64,000 nucleotides of DNA from contig NZ_CP064781.1 in NCBI RefSeq assembly GCF_016858125.1, positions 2,923,501 through 2,987,500 on the forward strand, written 5' to 3'. How positions within the stretch are numbered: position 1 is the stretch's first letter; every line of letters starts with the position of its first letter. This DNA comes from Azospira restricta. Its GTDB lineage: Bacteria > Pseudomonadota > Gammaproteobacteria > Burkholderiales > Rhodocyclaceae. The notes beneath the pieces were generated by a model. The model had not been told where the DNA came from and ran no database searches. It saw nothing but the letters and a program-made list of their open reading frames with translations. The position numbers and the translations under genes were made by a program. This document shows, piece by piece, positions 1 through 8,211 of the stretch.

Positions 1-377
1 CCGTAGAAGCTGCGCAGCGAAGCCAGCGCGTCCTCCATCTCCTTCTGCCGTTCCTTGTGCCGCTCGAGCATCTGCGCCATGCGCTCCGGCGCCGGCAGCT
101 TGGCCAGCGCTTCGAAGTCGGGACGCCGTTCCTTCATCTTCGCCGCCTTTTCCTGCATCGCGCCGGACCAGGTCTTCCAGGCGCCTTCCTGCTCGGGGCT
201 CAGCTTCAGTTCGCCGTGCAGCCGTTCGAGGCGGTTGCCGACGAACTTCTCGGCAGCGGCGCCTCCCCTCATGCCCGGGCCGCAGTAGCCGTCGCCGCGC
301 GCCGCGTAGGCGGCGCCGCCGGCGAGCGCACCGGCAACGGCGAGCGTGGCGATGATCATGCGCGTGCTGTGTTTCAT
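1..377 (-). CDS. Spy/CpxP-like periplasmic protein (3' end cut by window edge)
   Basis: The reverse strand from ATG 375-377 reads through to base 1 without a stop, giving at least 125 residues, so the C-terminus lies outside the window. The N-terminus (MKHSTRMIIATLAVAGALAGG) is a typical Sec signal ending near AYA. The mature part is rich in charged helical sequence with Met, Lys and Glu, and carries an LSPEQ motif, which matches the LTxxQ motif of the Spy/CpxP/ZraP family. These are periplasmic chaperones or stress sensors. An AAAGGAGATCACC ribosome site precedes the ATG. The gene is divergent from a response regulator/histidine kinase pair, an arrangement like cpxP-cpxRA, so control by that pair is likely (inference). 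Confidence 0.8.
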   Translation of the reverse strand, partial: MKHSTRMIIATLAVAGALAGGAAYAARGDGYCGPGMRGGAAAEKFVGNRLERLHGELKLSPEQEGAWKTWSGAMQEKAAKMKERRPDFEALAKLPAPERMAQMLERHKERQKEMEDALASLRSFY

Positions 378-559
378 GGTGATCTCCTTTTCGGTTGGCC
401 GTGGTCTGTCCACGGCCCCCATTGGACGCCGGCGATGTATCGGGCGTGTGTCGCCCACGGCCGCCAGTCGTAACAACTCGTATCGGCGGCCGCCGCCGAT
501 ACAGAGCGATACATATGCACCCGCCGGGCGCCGTGACAGGGGCCGGCGCAGGGCCGACA
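378..559. promoter_or_regulatory. Divergent regulatory region with candidate response-regulator operator
   Basis: This 182-bp gap separates the spy-like gene from the regulator gene. It holds a perfect inverted repeat, GTATCGGCGG (480-489) and CCGCCGATAC (493-502), flanked by an outer inverted pair ATGTATCG (435-442) and CGATACAT (507-514). That makes four GTATCG half-sites. A direct GTAAC-N5-GTATC pair (470-484) has the 10-bp spacing typical of OmpR-family boxes such as CpxR. The symmetry is seen directly; operator function is inferred. Confidence 0.45.
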
Positions 560-1297
560 ATGGCGGCCATGGACAACAGCGAGCACATTCTCGTCGTCGA
601 CGACGACCGCGAAATCCGCCAGCTGGTCGGCGACTACCTGCGCGGCAACGGCTTCCGCATCAGCCTCGCCGCCGACGGCCGGCAGATGCGCGAGGCGCTG
701 GACGGCGCCCGCATCGACCTGATCGTTCTCGACCTGATGCTGCCCGGCGAGGACGGCCTGTCGTTATGCCGCACGCTGCGTGCGACGCCGGCGTTCGCAC
801 GCCTGCCGATCCTGATGCTGACCGCGCGCGGCGAAGCGATCGACCGCGTCGTCGGCCTCGAGATGGGTGCCGACGACTACCTGCCCAAGCCCTTCGAGCC
901 ACGCGAGCTGCTCGCCCGCATCCGCAACATCCTGCGCCGCGTGCGTGCGCTCCCCGAGCGTCCGGCCGGGCCGGCGCCCCGCTACCGCTTCGCCGGCTGG
1001 ACGCTCGACACCGGCCTGCGCCAGCTCGCCTCGCCGCAGGCAGTGGTCGTCCCGCTCTCCGGCGCCGAGTACCGGCTGCTGCAGATCTTCCTCGCGCACC
1101 CGCAGCGCGTGCTCAGCCGCGACCAGCTGATGGACCTGACCAAGGGCCGCGACGCCGATCCCTTCGACCGCTCGATCGACCTGCAGATCAGCCGCCTGCG
1201 GCAGAAGCTCGGCGACGACGCGCGCGCGCCGACGCTGATCAAGACCGTGCGCAACGAAGGCTACGTGCTGGCGACGCCGGTCGAGGAGAGCCGCTGA
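560..1297 (+). CDS. OmpR-family response regulator
   Basis: 245 residues. An N-terminal receiver domain shows the acidic cluster (ILVVDDDRE), the phospho-accepting Asp in LIVLDLMLPGEDG and the conserved Lys in LPKPF. A C-terminal winged-helix DNA-binding domain (about residues 145-240) ends in the usual RxLRxKLG and RNEGY features. The longer open frame extends back to 395, but residues before MAAMDNSEHILVV do not resemble the family, so ATG 560 is chosen (569 is an in-frame alternative). The stop overlaps the kinase start as TGATG, so the two are translationally coupled. The phosphorylated regulator probably acts on the divergent spy-like gene (inference). Confidence 0.92.
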   Translation: MAAMDNSEHILVVDDDREIRQLVGDYLRGNGFRISLAADGRQMREALDGARIDLIVLDLMLPGEDGLSLCRTLRATPAFARLPILMLTARGEAIDRVVGLEMGADDYLPKPFEPRELLARIRNILRRVRALPERPAGPAPRYRFAGWTLDTGLRQLASPQAVVVPLSGAEYRLLQIFLAHPQRVLSRDQLMDLTKGRDADPFDRSIDLQISRLRQKLGDDARAPTLIKTVRNEGYVLATPVEESR

Positions 1298-2643
1298 TGC
1301 CGGCGCTGCCCGCCCGCCTGCTGCCCGATTCGCTGGCGATGCGCATCTTCCTGGTGCTGCTGCTCGGCATCCTGGTCGCCGCGGCGCTGACCTTCGGCCT
1401 CGCCCAGCAGGACCGGCGCGAGGTGATCGCCCATTTCCACGCGCGCGAAAACGCGCAGCGCATCGCCGACCTGCTGCGCATGCTGGCGACCCTCCCCCCG
1501 GCGCAGCGCCGGAAGGCGCTCGACGAGCTCAACCCGGCCGAGTGGCGCGCGCTGCCGCTCGCGGACTGCGCCGGCCGGCCGGCGCCGGTGCTCGCGCAGG
1601 GACTCGAGGAGCGGCTGGCCGGACGCGTCGGCATCGACGCCGCGGTGCGCCTGCCGCCGCCGGCCGACGCCTCTCCGCAGCACCCGCCGCCGCGGCCGCC
1701 GGCGGTCGCCGTGCGCGGCCGCTTCGCCGACGGCGAGACCTTCTGCATCGTGCACCAGGGACAGCGGCGGCCGCCGCCGCAGATCGAGCAGTGGCGCTTC
1801 CCGCTCAACCTGGCGCTGTTCGTCGCGCTGATCGCGCTCGTCTGCTGGCTTGCGGTGCGCCTCGCGCTGCGCCCGCTGCAGCGGATGGCCGCCGCCGCCG
1901 AGGCCTTCGGGCGCGACCTGCGCCACCCGCCGCTGGCGACCGCCGGTCCGGCCGAGGTGCGGCAGGCGGCGCAGGCTTTCAACGTGATGCAGGAACAGGT
2001 ACGCGAGGTGATGGCCGAGCGCACGCAGATCCTCGCCGCGGTGACGCACGACCTGAAGACGCCGCTGACGCGCCTGCGCCTGCGCCTCGAATCCTGCACC
2101 GACCCGGTGCTGCGCGAGAAGCTCGGCAGCGACCTCGATGCGATGCAGCGCCTCGTCGACGAAGGGCTGGAGCTGGCACGCAGCATGGAAGCGAACGAGG
2201 CCGCCGCCCGCGTCGACCTCGGCGCACTGCTCGCCTCGATCGCCGACGACGCCGCCGACGCCGGCCAGCCGGTGCGCTACGAGGGAGCGACCGGGGTGCT
2301 CGCCGACTGCCGTCCGAACGGCCTGCGCCGCGCCATCGAGAACCTCGTCGGCAACGCGCTGAAGTACGGCGGGGAAGCCGAGATCCGGCTGGAAGCGACG
2401 CCCGCGGCGCTCGCCGTGCGCGTGCTCGACCGTGGCCCGGGGATTCCCGAGGACAATCTCGGCGAGGTGCTGCGCCCCTTCGTCCGGCTGGAAGCCTCGC
2501 GCTCGCGCGAAAGCGGCGGCACCGGGCTGGGGCTGGCGATCGCCAGCAACCTGATCGCCGCCCAGGGCGGCACGCTGACGCTGGCCAACCGGCCGCAGGG
2601 CGGCCTCGAGGCGCGCATCACGCTGCCGCGCCCGGCGCCCTGA
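1297..2643 (+). CDS. Sensor histidine kinase (EnvZ/CpxA type)
   Basis: 448 residues. A membrane helix near residues 15-37 and another near 175-195 bracket a periplasmic sensor segment rich in Pro and Ala. A HAMP linker follows, then the dimerisation/phospho-acceptor box AAVTHDLKTPLTRL and an ATPase domain with an N box (NLVGNALKYG), G1 (DRGPGIP) and G2 (GGTGLGLAI). All catalytic landmarks are present. The start ATG 1297 overlaps the stop of the response regulator. The kinase would sense an envelope signal and phosphorylate the regulator. The signal cannot be read from sequence; the divergent Spy/CpxP-like gene suggests envelope folding stress (inference). Confidence 0.92.
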   Translation: MPALPARLLPDSLAMRIFLVLLLGILVAAALTFGLAQQDRREVIAHFHARENAQRIADLLRMLATLPPAQRRKALDELNPAEWRALPLADCAGRPAPVLAQGLEERLAGRVGIDAAVRLPPPADASPQHPPPRPPAVAVRGRFADGETFCIVHQGQRRPPPQIEQWRFPLNLALFVALIALVCWLAVRLALRPLQRMAAAAEAFGRDLRHPPLATAGPAEVRQAAQAFNVMQEQVREVMAERTQILAAVTHDLKTPLTRLRLRLESCTDPVLREKLGSDLDAMQRLVDEGLELARSMEANEAAARVDLGALLASIADDAADAGQPVRYEGATGVLADCRPNGLRRAIENLVGNALKYGGEAEIRLEATPAALAVRVLDRGPGIPEDNLGEVLRPFVRLEASRSRESGGTGLGLAIASNLIAAQGGTLTLANRPQGGLEARITLPRPAP

Positions 2644-2786
2644 GTAATGCGCTCTGCGCATTACGAAGAAGTACCCTTGGGGTGCGCCCTGAGTAATGCG
2701 CTCTGCGCATTACGAAGAAGTACCCTTGGGGTGCGCCCTGACTAATGAGCTCTGCGAATACGAGGAAACGCCCTTGGGGTGCGCCC
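2641..2786. repeat. Three tandem 49-bp palindromic repeats
   Basis: Copies lie at 2641-2689, 2690-2738 and 2739-2786. The first two are identical and the third is degenerate and one base shorter. Each perfect copy holds a 9-bp stem, GTAATGCGC and GCGCATTAC around a TCT loop (2644-2664 in copy 1), then AGAAGTACCC and a GC-rich tail CTTGGGGTGCGCCC. The kinase stop codon is the first three bases of copy 1. The 49-bp period is not a multiple of three, so this is not a coding repeat. It may act as a tandem transcription stop or be a REP-like element. Confidence 0.85.
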
Positions 2787-2816
2787 CGCGGCGCCGCCGC
2801 GCGCTATCATGCGGCA

Positions 2817-3581
2817 ATGAATCCCTACCCGGCCATTGCCCGCCAGCTGCGCCAGTCGCAGCGCGTGCTGTTCATCACCGGCGCCGGCATTTCGGCCGAC
2901 TCCGGCCTGCCCACCTACCGCGGCCTCGGCGGCCTCTACGAGGACACCGCCACCGACGAGGGCTACGCGATCGAGGAAGCGCTGTCCGGCGGCATGATGG
3001 CGGCACACCCGGAAATCACCTGGAAATACCTGCTGCAGATCGAGCGCAACTGCCGCGGCGCCCGGCCGAACCTGGCGCACGAGGTGATCGCCTCGCTCGA
3101 ACGGATCGTCCCGGAGGTGATCGTCTATACGCAGAACGTCGACGGCCTGCACCTCGCCGCCGGCAGCCGCCACGTGATCGAGATCCACGGCAACCTTCAC
3201 CGCCTGTCCTGCACCCGCTGCGCCTACCGCACTGAGGTCGACACTTACGAGGGTCTCGCCGACCCGCCGCTGTGCCCCCGCTGCGGCGCGCCGATCCGCC
3301 CCGCCGTGGTGCTCTTCGGCGAGGCGCTGCCGACCGCGGCGCTGCTGGCGATCGAGGATGCGCTGGCACAGGGCGTCGACATGGTCTTCTCGGTCGGCAC
3401 CTCGAGCCTCTTCCCGTACATCGTCGAGCCGGTGGTCTGGGCCAGCGCCGAGGGCATCCCGACGGTCGAGATCAACCCTGCCGAAACCGGCGTCAGCGGT
3501 ATTGTCGACCACGCCATCCGCGCCGGTGCGGCGGAGGCGATGGGGCGCATCTGGCACACGCTCCTCGCCGACGGCGAATGA
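2817..3581 (+). CDS. Sir2-family NAD-dependent protein deacylase
   Basis: 254 residues. The NAD-binding signature GAGISADSGLPTYRG lies near the N-terminus, followed by QNVDGLH, the catalytic His in EIHGNLH, and two zinc Cys pairs (CTRC and CPRC). GTSS and a late NPAET motif complete the Rossmann fold. It would remove acyl groups from protein lysines using NAD. The start ATG 2817 is chosen because the sequence from there matches the family; the upstream in-frame sequence runs into the tandem repeat. The gene appears to stand alone after the repeat array. No unusual substitutions are seen in the catalytic motifs. Confidence 0.93.
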   Translation: MNPYPAIARQLRQSQRVLFITGAGISADSGLPTYRGLGGLYEDTATDEGYAIEEALSGGMMAAHPEITWKYLLQIERNCRGARPNLAHEVIASLERIVPEVIVYTQNVDGLHLAAGSRHVIEIHGNLHRLSCTRCAYRTEVDTYEGLADPPLCPRCGAPIRPAVVLFGEALPTAALLAIEDALAQGVDMVFSVGTSSLFPYIVEPVVWASAEGIPTVEINPAETGVSGIVDHAIRAGAAEAMGRIWHTLLADGE

Positions 3582-3623
3582 ATCTTCCGCTGCGCCGCAG
3601 CATCACCCTCCTCTGACCTAAGT

Positions 3624-3629
3624 TATAAT
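3624..3629 (+). promoter_or_regulatory. Candidate -10 element (TATAAT) upstream of the MltD-like gene
   Basis: A perfect TATAAT lies 92 bp before the mltD-like start, in the gap after the sirtuin gene. No convincing -35 hexamer is seen at the right distance, so this is a weak call. Confidence 0.3.
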
Positions 3630-3720
3630 CGCTAGGTTTTGCAGAACCGCTGAACCGCCAGCCGTTCGCCACCGCGCCGCCGCCTGTCGTTCCGGGCGGA
3701 GGACGGCAAGAGGAGACCGC

Positions 3721-5394
3721 ATGACGTTCAGAATCACCCGCGCCCTGCCGCTCGCGCTGCTTGTCCTGGCCCCGGCAGCTCATGCCTCGGACGCCCCGCT
3801 CAGCCTGTCGGCGGCCTCCTCGCTCGGCAGCTATGCCGCCCCGGAAGCGAGCGAGGCGCTTGCGCCGGCCGCCGGCGAAACCGGCACGCCGGCCGCCACG
3901 CTGCCGACCACCGAACTCAGCGCGCCGCCCACGCTGCCCGACACGATCGATCTGACGGCAACGCCGGACGACCTCTTCGTGCGCATCCGCAACGGCTTCG
4001 GCATGCCGAACCTGAACGGTGACCTGGTCCTTTCGCAGCAGCAGTGGTACCTCAACCGCCCGGACTACCTGCGGCGGATGGTCGACCGCAGCGCCCGCTA
4101 CCTGCACTTCATCGTCGAGGAGCTCGAGCGCCGCGGCATGCCGACCGAGCTCGCCTTCCTGCCGATGGTCGAGAGCGCCTACAACCCGATGGCCTACTCG
4201 CGCGCGCACGCCTCCGGCCTGTGGCAGTTCATCCCGAGCACCGGCAAGAACTACAACCTGAAGCAGGACTGGTGGATGGACCAGCGCCGCGACATCGTCG
4301 CCGCCACCGGCGCCGCGCTCGACTACCTGCAGACCATCTACGACATGCACGGCGACTGGTTCCTGGCGCTGGCCTCGTACAACTGGGGCGAGGGCGCGGT
4401 CGCCCGGGCGATCAAGAAGAACGAGGCGAAGGGCCTGCCCACCGACTACCAGAGCCTGACCATGCCGGCCGAGACGCGCAACTACGTGCCCAAGCTGCAG
4501 GCGCTGAAGAACATCTTCTCCAACCCGCAGCTGCTCGCCAGCCTCGACCTGCCGCCGGTACCGAACCGCGCCTATTTCGCCACGGTGACGCCGGGCACCA
4601 ACATCGACGTCAAGGTCGCGGCAAAGCTCGCCGAGATGCCGGTGCAGGAGTTCGTCGCGCTCAACCCGGCGCACAACCGGCCGGTGATCAAGTCGGAAAC
4701 GCCGCTGGTGATCCCGGCCGAGAAACTGGAGACCTTCCAGGCCAACCTGGAAAGCCACCAGGAAGACGACAAGCCGCTCTCCAAGTGGCAGACCTACACG
4801 CTGAAAAGCGGCGAGAAGCTGGAAAAGGTCGCGCCGCGCTTCGGCATCACGCTGGCCGACCTGAAGCGGGTCAACGGCCTCAACGGCAGGCTGAAGACGA
4901 CCGCCGGGCTGACGCTGCTGGTTCCCGCCGGCGACGGCGTCGGCAGCGCCGACATGGCCGCGCTGCCGGAGCAGCCGCGCCTGCCGTCGGCCGACCCGGC
5001 GCCGGCCAAGGCCGCCGCGGTGGTCGTGCGCAAGGGCGAAACGCTGGCGGCGGTCGCCCGCCGCACCGGCGTCGGCGCCGCCGAGCTGCGCCGCATCAAC
5101 CGCCTCGCCGGCGACCGCATCGCCCCCGGCACGAAGCTGCTGCTGGCCGCCGCGCCCGCGCCGGCCACCACGGCGCCGGCGACGAAGCCCGCCGTCCGTG
5201 CGGGCAAGGCGGCCGTCGCCGCCAGGAAGCCGCGCGTCACCCGCTACACCGTCAAGCGCGGCGACACCCTCTATTCGATCGCCCGCCAGTTCAAGGTCGA
5301 GCAGCAGGACCTGCTGCGCTGGAACGGGCCGGCGACGAAAGCCCTGCAGCCCGGCCAGCAGCTGACCATCCAGCTCGCCCAGAACGACGACTGA
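3721..5394 (+). CDS. mltD: MltD-like membrane-bound lytic murein transglycosylase with three LysM domains
   Basis: 557 residues with a signal peptide ending near PAAHA-SD. An SLT goose-lysozyme-type domain spans about residues 125-270, with the catalytic Glu in PMVESAYNPMAYS and the following GLWQFIPSTGKNY. Three LysM peptidoglycan-binding domains follow at roughly 360-405, 435-480 and 505-552; the last begins RYTVKRGDTLYSIA. The enzyme cleaves glycan strands to 1,6-anhydro-muropeptides in the periplasm. E. coli MltD is shorter and a lipoprotein; here no lipobox Cys is visible, so it is probably soluble periplasmic or attached through LysM. An AAGAGGAG ribosome site precedes the ATG. Confidence 0.9.
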   Translation: MTFRITRALPLALLVLAPAAHASDAPLSLSAASSLGSYAAPEASEALAPAAGETGTPAATLPTTELSAPPTLPDTIDLTATPDDLFVRIRNGFGMPNLNGDLVLSQQQWYLNRPDYLRRMVDRSARYLHFIVEELERRGMPTELAFLPMVESAYNPMAYSRAHASGLWQFIPSTGKNYNLKQDWWMDQRRDIVAATGAALDYLQTIYDMHGDWFLALASYNWGEGAVARAIKKNEAKGLPTDYQSLTMPAETRNYVPKLQALKNIFSNPQLLASLDLPPVPNRAYFATVTPGTNIDVKVAAKLAEMPVQEFVALNPAHNRPVIKSETPLVIPAEKLETFQANLESHQEDDKPLSKWQTYTLKSGEKLEKVAPRFGITLADLKRVNGLNGRLKTTAGLTLLVPAGDGVGSADMAALPEQPRLPSADPAPAKAAAVVVRKGETLAAVARRTGVGAAELRRINRLAGDRIAPGTKLLLAAAPAPATTAPATKPAVRAGKAAVAARKPRVTRYTVKRGDTLYSIARQFKVEQQDLLRWNGPATKALQPGQQLTIQLAQNDD

Positions 5395-5489
5395 ACGCCC
5401 CGCGCCGGCGCGGTCTATAGTGAATGTAGCCCGTTGGAGCCGCAACCGGCCCGGCGACGGCTTTCCTTGCGGGCGGAAGGAGTTTGATC

Positions 5490-6092
5490 ATGCTGATGAA
5501 CGATATTCCCCGGATGCTCGTTTCCGAAAAGCGTGGCTGGGAGGACATTGACCGCTCGCATTTCTCGCACCGCTGGTTCTTCCGCAGCGTCGTCATGCCG
5601 ATGTCGCTGCTGCCGCCGGCGCTCTACGCCTACGCCGAACTGGTGCATCCCGGCGCCATCTTCCCGCTGTCGGTACCGGCGGTGACGCCGCTGCAGCTGG
5701 CGGTCATGGGCGTCGTCTTCTACGGCCTGCAGCTGGCGATGGTCGCCTACATGGCGATGTTCATCCAGAACATGTCGCTGGCGCACGACCACGACCCCGG
5801 CTACGACGGTGCTTACGCGCTGGCGGCGATCGCGCCGGTGCCGCTGTGGCTGTCGTCGCTGTCGATGCTGGTGCCGAGCACCGGCTTCGTGCTGGCCGTC
5901 GGCGCGCTGGCGTGGGTGGCATCGATCGCGCTGCTGCGCCACGGCGTGCGGCCGTTGCTGCACGTCCATGACGAGAAGATCGCCCACTACATCGCCAACG
6001 TCGTCACGCTCGGCGGCCTGGCGGCGTGGGTCGCGCTGCTCGTCGTCGCCGGCCTGATCTTCAGCGTGCTGATGATCTGGTGGAACATCTGA
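5490..6092 (+). CDS. Yip1-domain inner membrane protein
   Basis: 200 residues with about five hydrophobic segments, beginning with a soluble N-terminus (MLMNDIPRMLVSEKRGWEDI) that is typical of bacterial YIP1-family proteins. ATG 5490 is chosen over the in-frame TTG at 5484 because GGAAGGAG ends 7 bases before it. Function of this family in bacteria is not established. The gene follows the MltD-like gene in the same direction with a 95-bp gap, so co-transcription is possible. Confidence 0.75.
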   Translation: MLMNDIPRMLVSEKRGWEDIDRSHFSHRWFFRSVVMPMSLLPPALYAYAELVHPGAIFPLSVPAVTPLQLAVMGVVFYGLQLAMVAYMAMFIQNMSLAHDHDPGYDGAYALAAIAPVPLWLSSLSMLVPSTGFVLAVGALAWVASIALLRHGVRPLLHVHDEKIAHYIANVVTLGGLAAWVALLVVAGLIFSVLMIWWNI

Positions 6093-6104
6093 GCGCCGCC
6101 GAAA

Positions 6105-6155
6105 AACGGCCGCGCCCGGCCCTCGCCCGCCGGCAGGCGGCGGCGGCCGGCCGTT
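6105..6155. terminator. Inverted repeat between convergent genes
   Basis: AACGGCCG (6105-6112) and CGGCCGTT (6148-6155) form a stem around a GC-rich inner hairpin, between the convergent yip1-like gene and the ABC ATPase gene. No long T-run is present, so termination is likely but not certain. Confidence 0.45.
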
Positions 6156-6174
6156 AGCGCGGGACAACCGCCGT

Positions 6175-8211
6175 TCAGCGGTAGAGGTGGCAACGGACGA
6201 CGCGCGTCGCCGACAGCGCGCGCTCGTCCGGATAGCGTTCGCGGCATTCCGCCGTGGCGAAGGCGCAGCGCGGGTGGAAGTGGCAGCCCGCCGGCGGCTT
6301 CGCCGGCGACGGCGTTTCCCCCGGCAGGCGGATGATGCTGCCGCCCGCCGTTCCGCTCGCCGCCGGCCGCGGCGCCGGCACCGCCGAAAGCAGCGCCTTC
6401 GTGTAGGGATGCTGCGGCAGGCGCAGCACTTCCTCGACCGTGCCGCGCTCGACGATGCGGCCGAGATACATCACCGCCACCTCGTGCGCGAGGTGCTCGA
6501 CGACGCCGAAGTTGTGCGTGATGAACAGGTAGGCCAGCCCGAGCGACGCCTGCAGCTCGCCGAGCAGGTTGAGAATCTGCGCCTGCACCGAGACGTCGAG
6601 CGCCGAGGTCGGTTCGTCGCAGACCAGCAGTTCCGGCTGCACCGCCAGCGCGCGGGCGATCGCGATGCGCTGGCGCTGGCCGCCGGAGAACTCGTGCGGG
6701 TAGCGGTCGATGGCGCCGGCGTCGAGGCCGACCTGCGCGAGCAACGCCGCCACCGCCGCCCGCGTGTCGCGGCGTGCCGTCGCCAGCAGTGTCTGCATGC
6801 CCTCGGCAATGATCTCGCCGACGGTGAGGCGGGGGTTGAGCGACGCGAACGGATCCTGGAAGACCATCTGCATGCGCCGGCGCAGCGGTCGCAGCGCCGA
6901 CCGCGACAGGCCGGCGATCTCGCGTCCGTCCAGGCGCACGCTGCCGGCGGTCGGCGCCAGCAGCTGCAGCACCGCCTTCCCGACCGTCGTCTTGCCGCAG
7001 CCGGATTCGCCGACCAGCGCCAGCGTGCGGCCGGCGGTCAGCGTCAGCGAGACGCCGTCGACCGCGCGCACGTGGCCGACGGTGCGCTGCAGGATGCCGC
7101 GGCGGATCGGGAAATGCACCTTGAGGTCGGCGACCTGCAACACCGGTTCGGCACCCGCCGGCAGCACGCTGGCAGCGGCCTCGCCTGGGGCGGCGGCAGC
7201 CGGCGGCGACGTCCGTCGGTCCGCCTCCGCCAGCAGATGACAGCGCACGCGTTGCCCGTCGCCGGCATCGGACCAGCCCGGCGATTCGACACGGCAGCGC
7301 TCCCAGGCATGCGGGCAGCGCGCAGCGAAGCGGCAGCCGGCCGGCATCGCCGACAGCGCCGGCACCTGGCCGGGAATCGTCGCCAGCCGCGCGCCGCGCC
7401 GCGAGAGGTCGGGCAAGGCGGCGAACAGCGCCTCGGTATAGGGATGGCGCGGCGATGCGAAGAACGCCGCCGCCTGCGCCTCCTCGACCAGCTCGCCGGC
7501 GTACATGACGCCGACGCGGTGCGCCATGCGCGCGACCACGCCGAGGTCGTGCGTGATCAGCAGCATGCCCATCTCGCGCTCGGCCTGCAGGTCCTGCAAC
7601 AGGTCGAGGATCTGCGCCTGGATGGTGACGTCGAGCGCCGTCGTCGGTTCGTCGGCGACCAGGAGGCGCGGGTTGCCGGCGAGCGCGATGGCGATCATCA
7701 CCCGCTGCTTCATGCCGCCGGAGAGCTGGAACGGATATTCGTCGAGCCGCCGCGCCGGATCGGCGATGCCGACCGCGGCGAGCAGCTTCTCGGCCTTGGC
7801 GCGCGCCGCGTCGCCGGCGAGATTGCCGTGCCGCGCCAGCACTTCGCCGATCTGGCGGCCGACGGTGAGCACCGGATTGAGGCTGGTCGCCGGCTCCTGG
7901 AAGATCATCGCCATGCCGCCGCCGCGCACGCCGCGCATCTCGGCCTCGGGCAGCGCCAGCAGATCGCGCCCTTCCAGCCGGACCGCACCGCCGAGCAGGC
8001 GGCCGGCCGCCGGCAGCAGGCGCATCAGCGCCAGCGCCGTCGCCGACTTGCCGCAGCCGGATTCGCCGAGCAACGCATAGGTCTCGCCGGCGGCGACGGT
8101 CAAGGAAAGGCCGGACACCGCGGTCAGCGTGCGGCCGCCGGCGGCGAAGCCGAGCGACAGGTCGCTGACTTCAAGCAGCGGGGACGAGTCCAGGTCACGC
8201 GCGTCGTTCAT
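6175..8211 (-). CDS. yejF: Oligopeptide ABC transporter, duplicated ATP-binding protein (YejF-like)
   Basis: 678 residues with two complete ABC ATPase modules in tandem. The first has GESGCGKSATA, LSGGMKQRV and LVADEPTTALD; the second has GESGCGKTTVG, FSGGQRQRI and LVCDEPTSALD. Each is followed by a Cys-bearing oligopeptide-transporter C-terminal domain (GCRFAARCP and GCHFHPRC). Fused ATPases of this kind power YejABEF-type importers of peptides or microcin-C-like compounds. At 678 residues it is longer than E. coli YejF (about 530), mainly because of the domain after the first module and a Pro/Ala linker. The start overlaps the upstream permease stop by one base (TGATG). Confidence 0.9.
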   Translation of the reverse strand: MNDARDLDSSPLLEVSDLSLGFAAGGRTLTAVSGLSLTVAAGETYALLGESGCGKSATALALMRLLPAAGRLLGGAVRLEGRDLLALPEAEMRGVRGGGMAMIFQEPATSLNPVLTVGRQIGEVLARHGNLAGDAARAKAEKLLAAVGIADPARRLDEYPFQLSGGMKQRVMIAIALAGNPRLLVADEPTTALDVTIQAQILDLLQDLQAEREMGMLLITHDLGVVARMAHRVGVMYAGELVEEAQAAAFFASPRHPYTEALFAALPDLSRRGARLATIPGQVPALSAMPAGCRFAARCPHAWERCRVESPGWSDAGDGQRVRCHLLAEADRRTSPPAAAAPGEAAASVLPAGAEPVLQVADLKVHFPIRRGILQRTVGHVRAVDGVSLTLTAGRTLALVGESGCGKTTVGKAVLQLLAPTAGSVRLDGREIAGLSRSALRPLRRRMQMVFQDPFASLNPRLTVGEIIAEGMQTLLATARRDTRAAVAALLAQVGLDAGAIDRYPHEFSGGQRQRIAIARALAVQPELLVCDEPTSALDVSVQAQILNLLGELQASLGLAYLFITHNFGVVEHLAHEVAVMYLGRIVERGTVEEVLRLPQHPYTKALLSAVPAPRPAASGTAGGSIIRLPGETPSPAKPPAGCHFHPRCAFATAECRERYPDERALSATRVVRCHLYR

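Noticed and set aside
1261-2661. Long antisense frame over the histidine kinase
   Set aside because: High-GC shadow. The sense frame has all kinase motifs.
2648-2786. Repeated peptide-coding frames in the 49-bp repeats
   Set aside because: The repeat period is not a multiple of three and the frames differ between copies, so it is an extragenic repeat.
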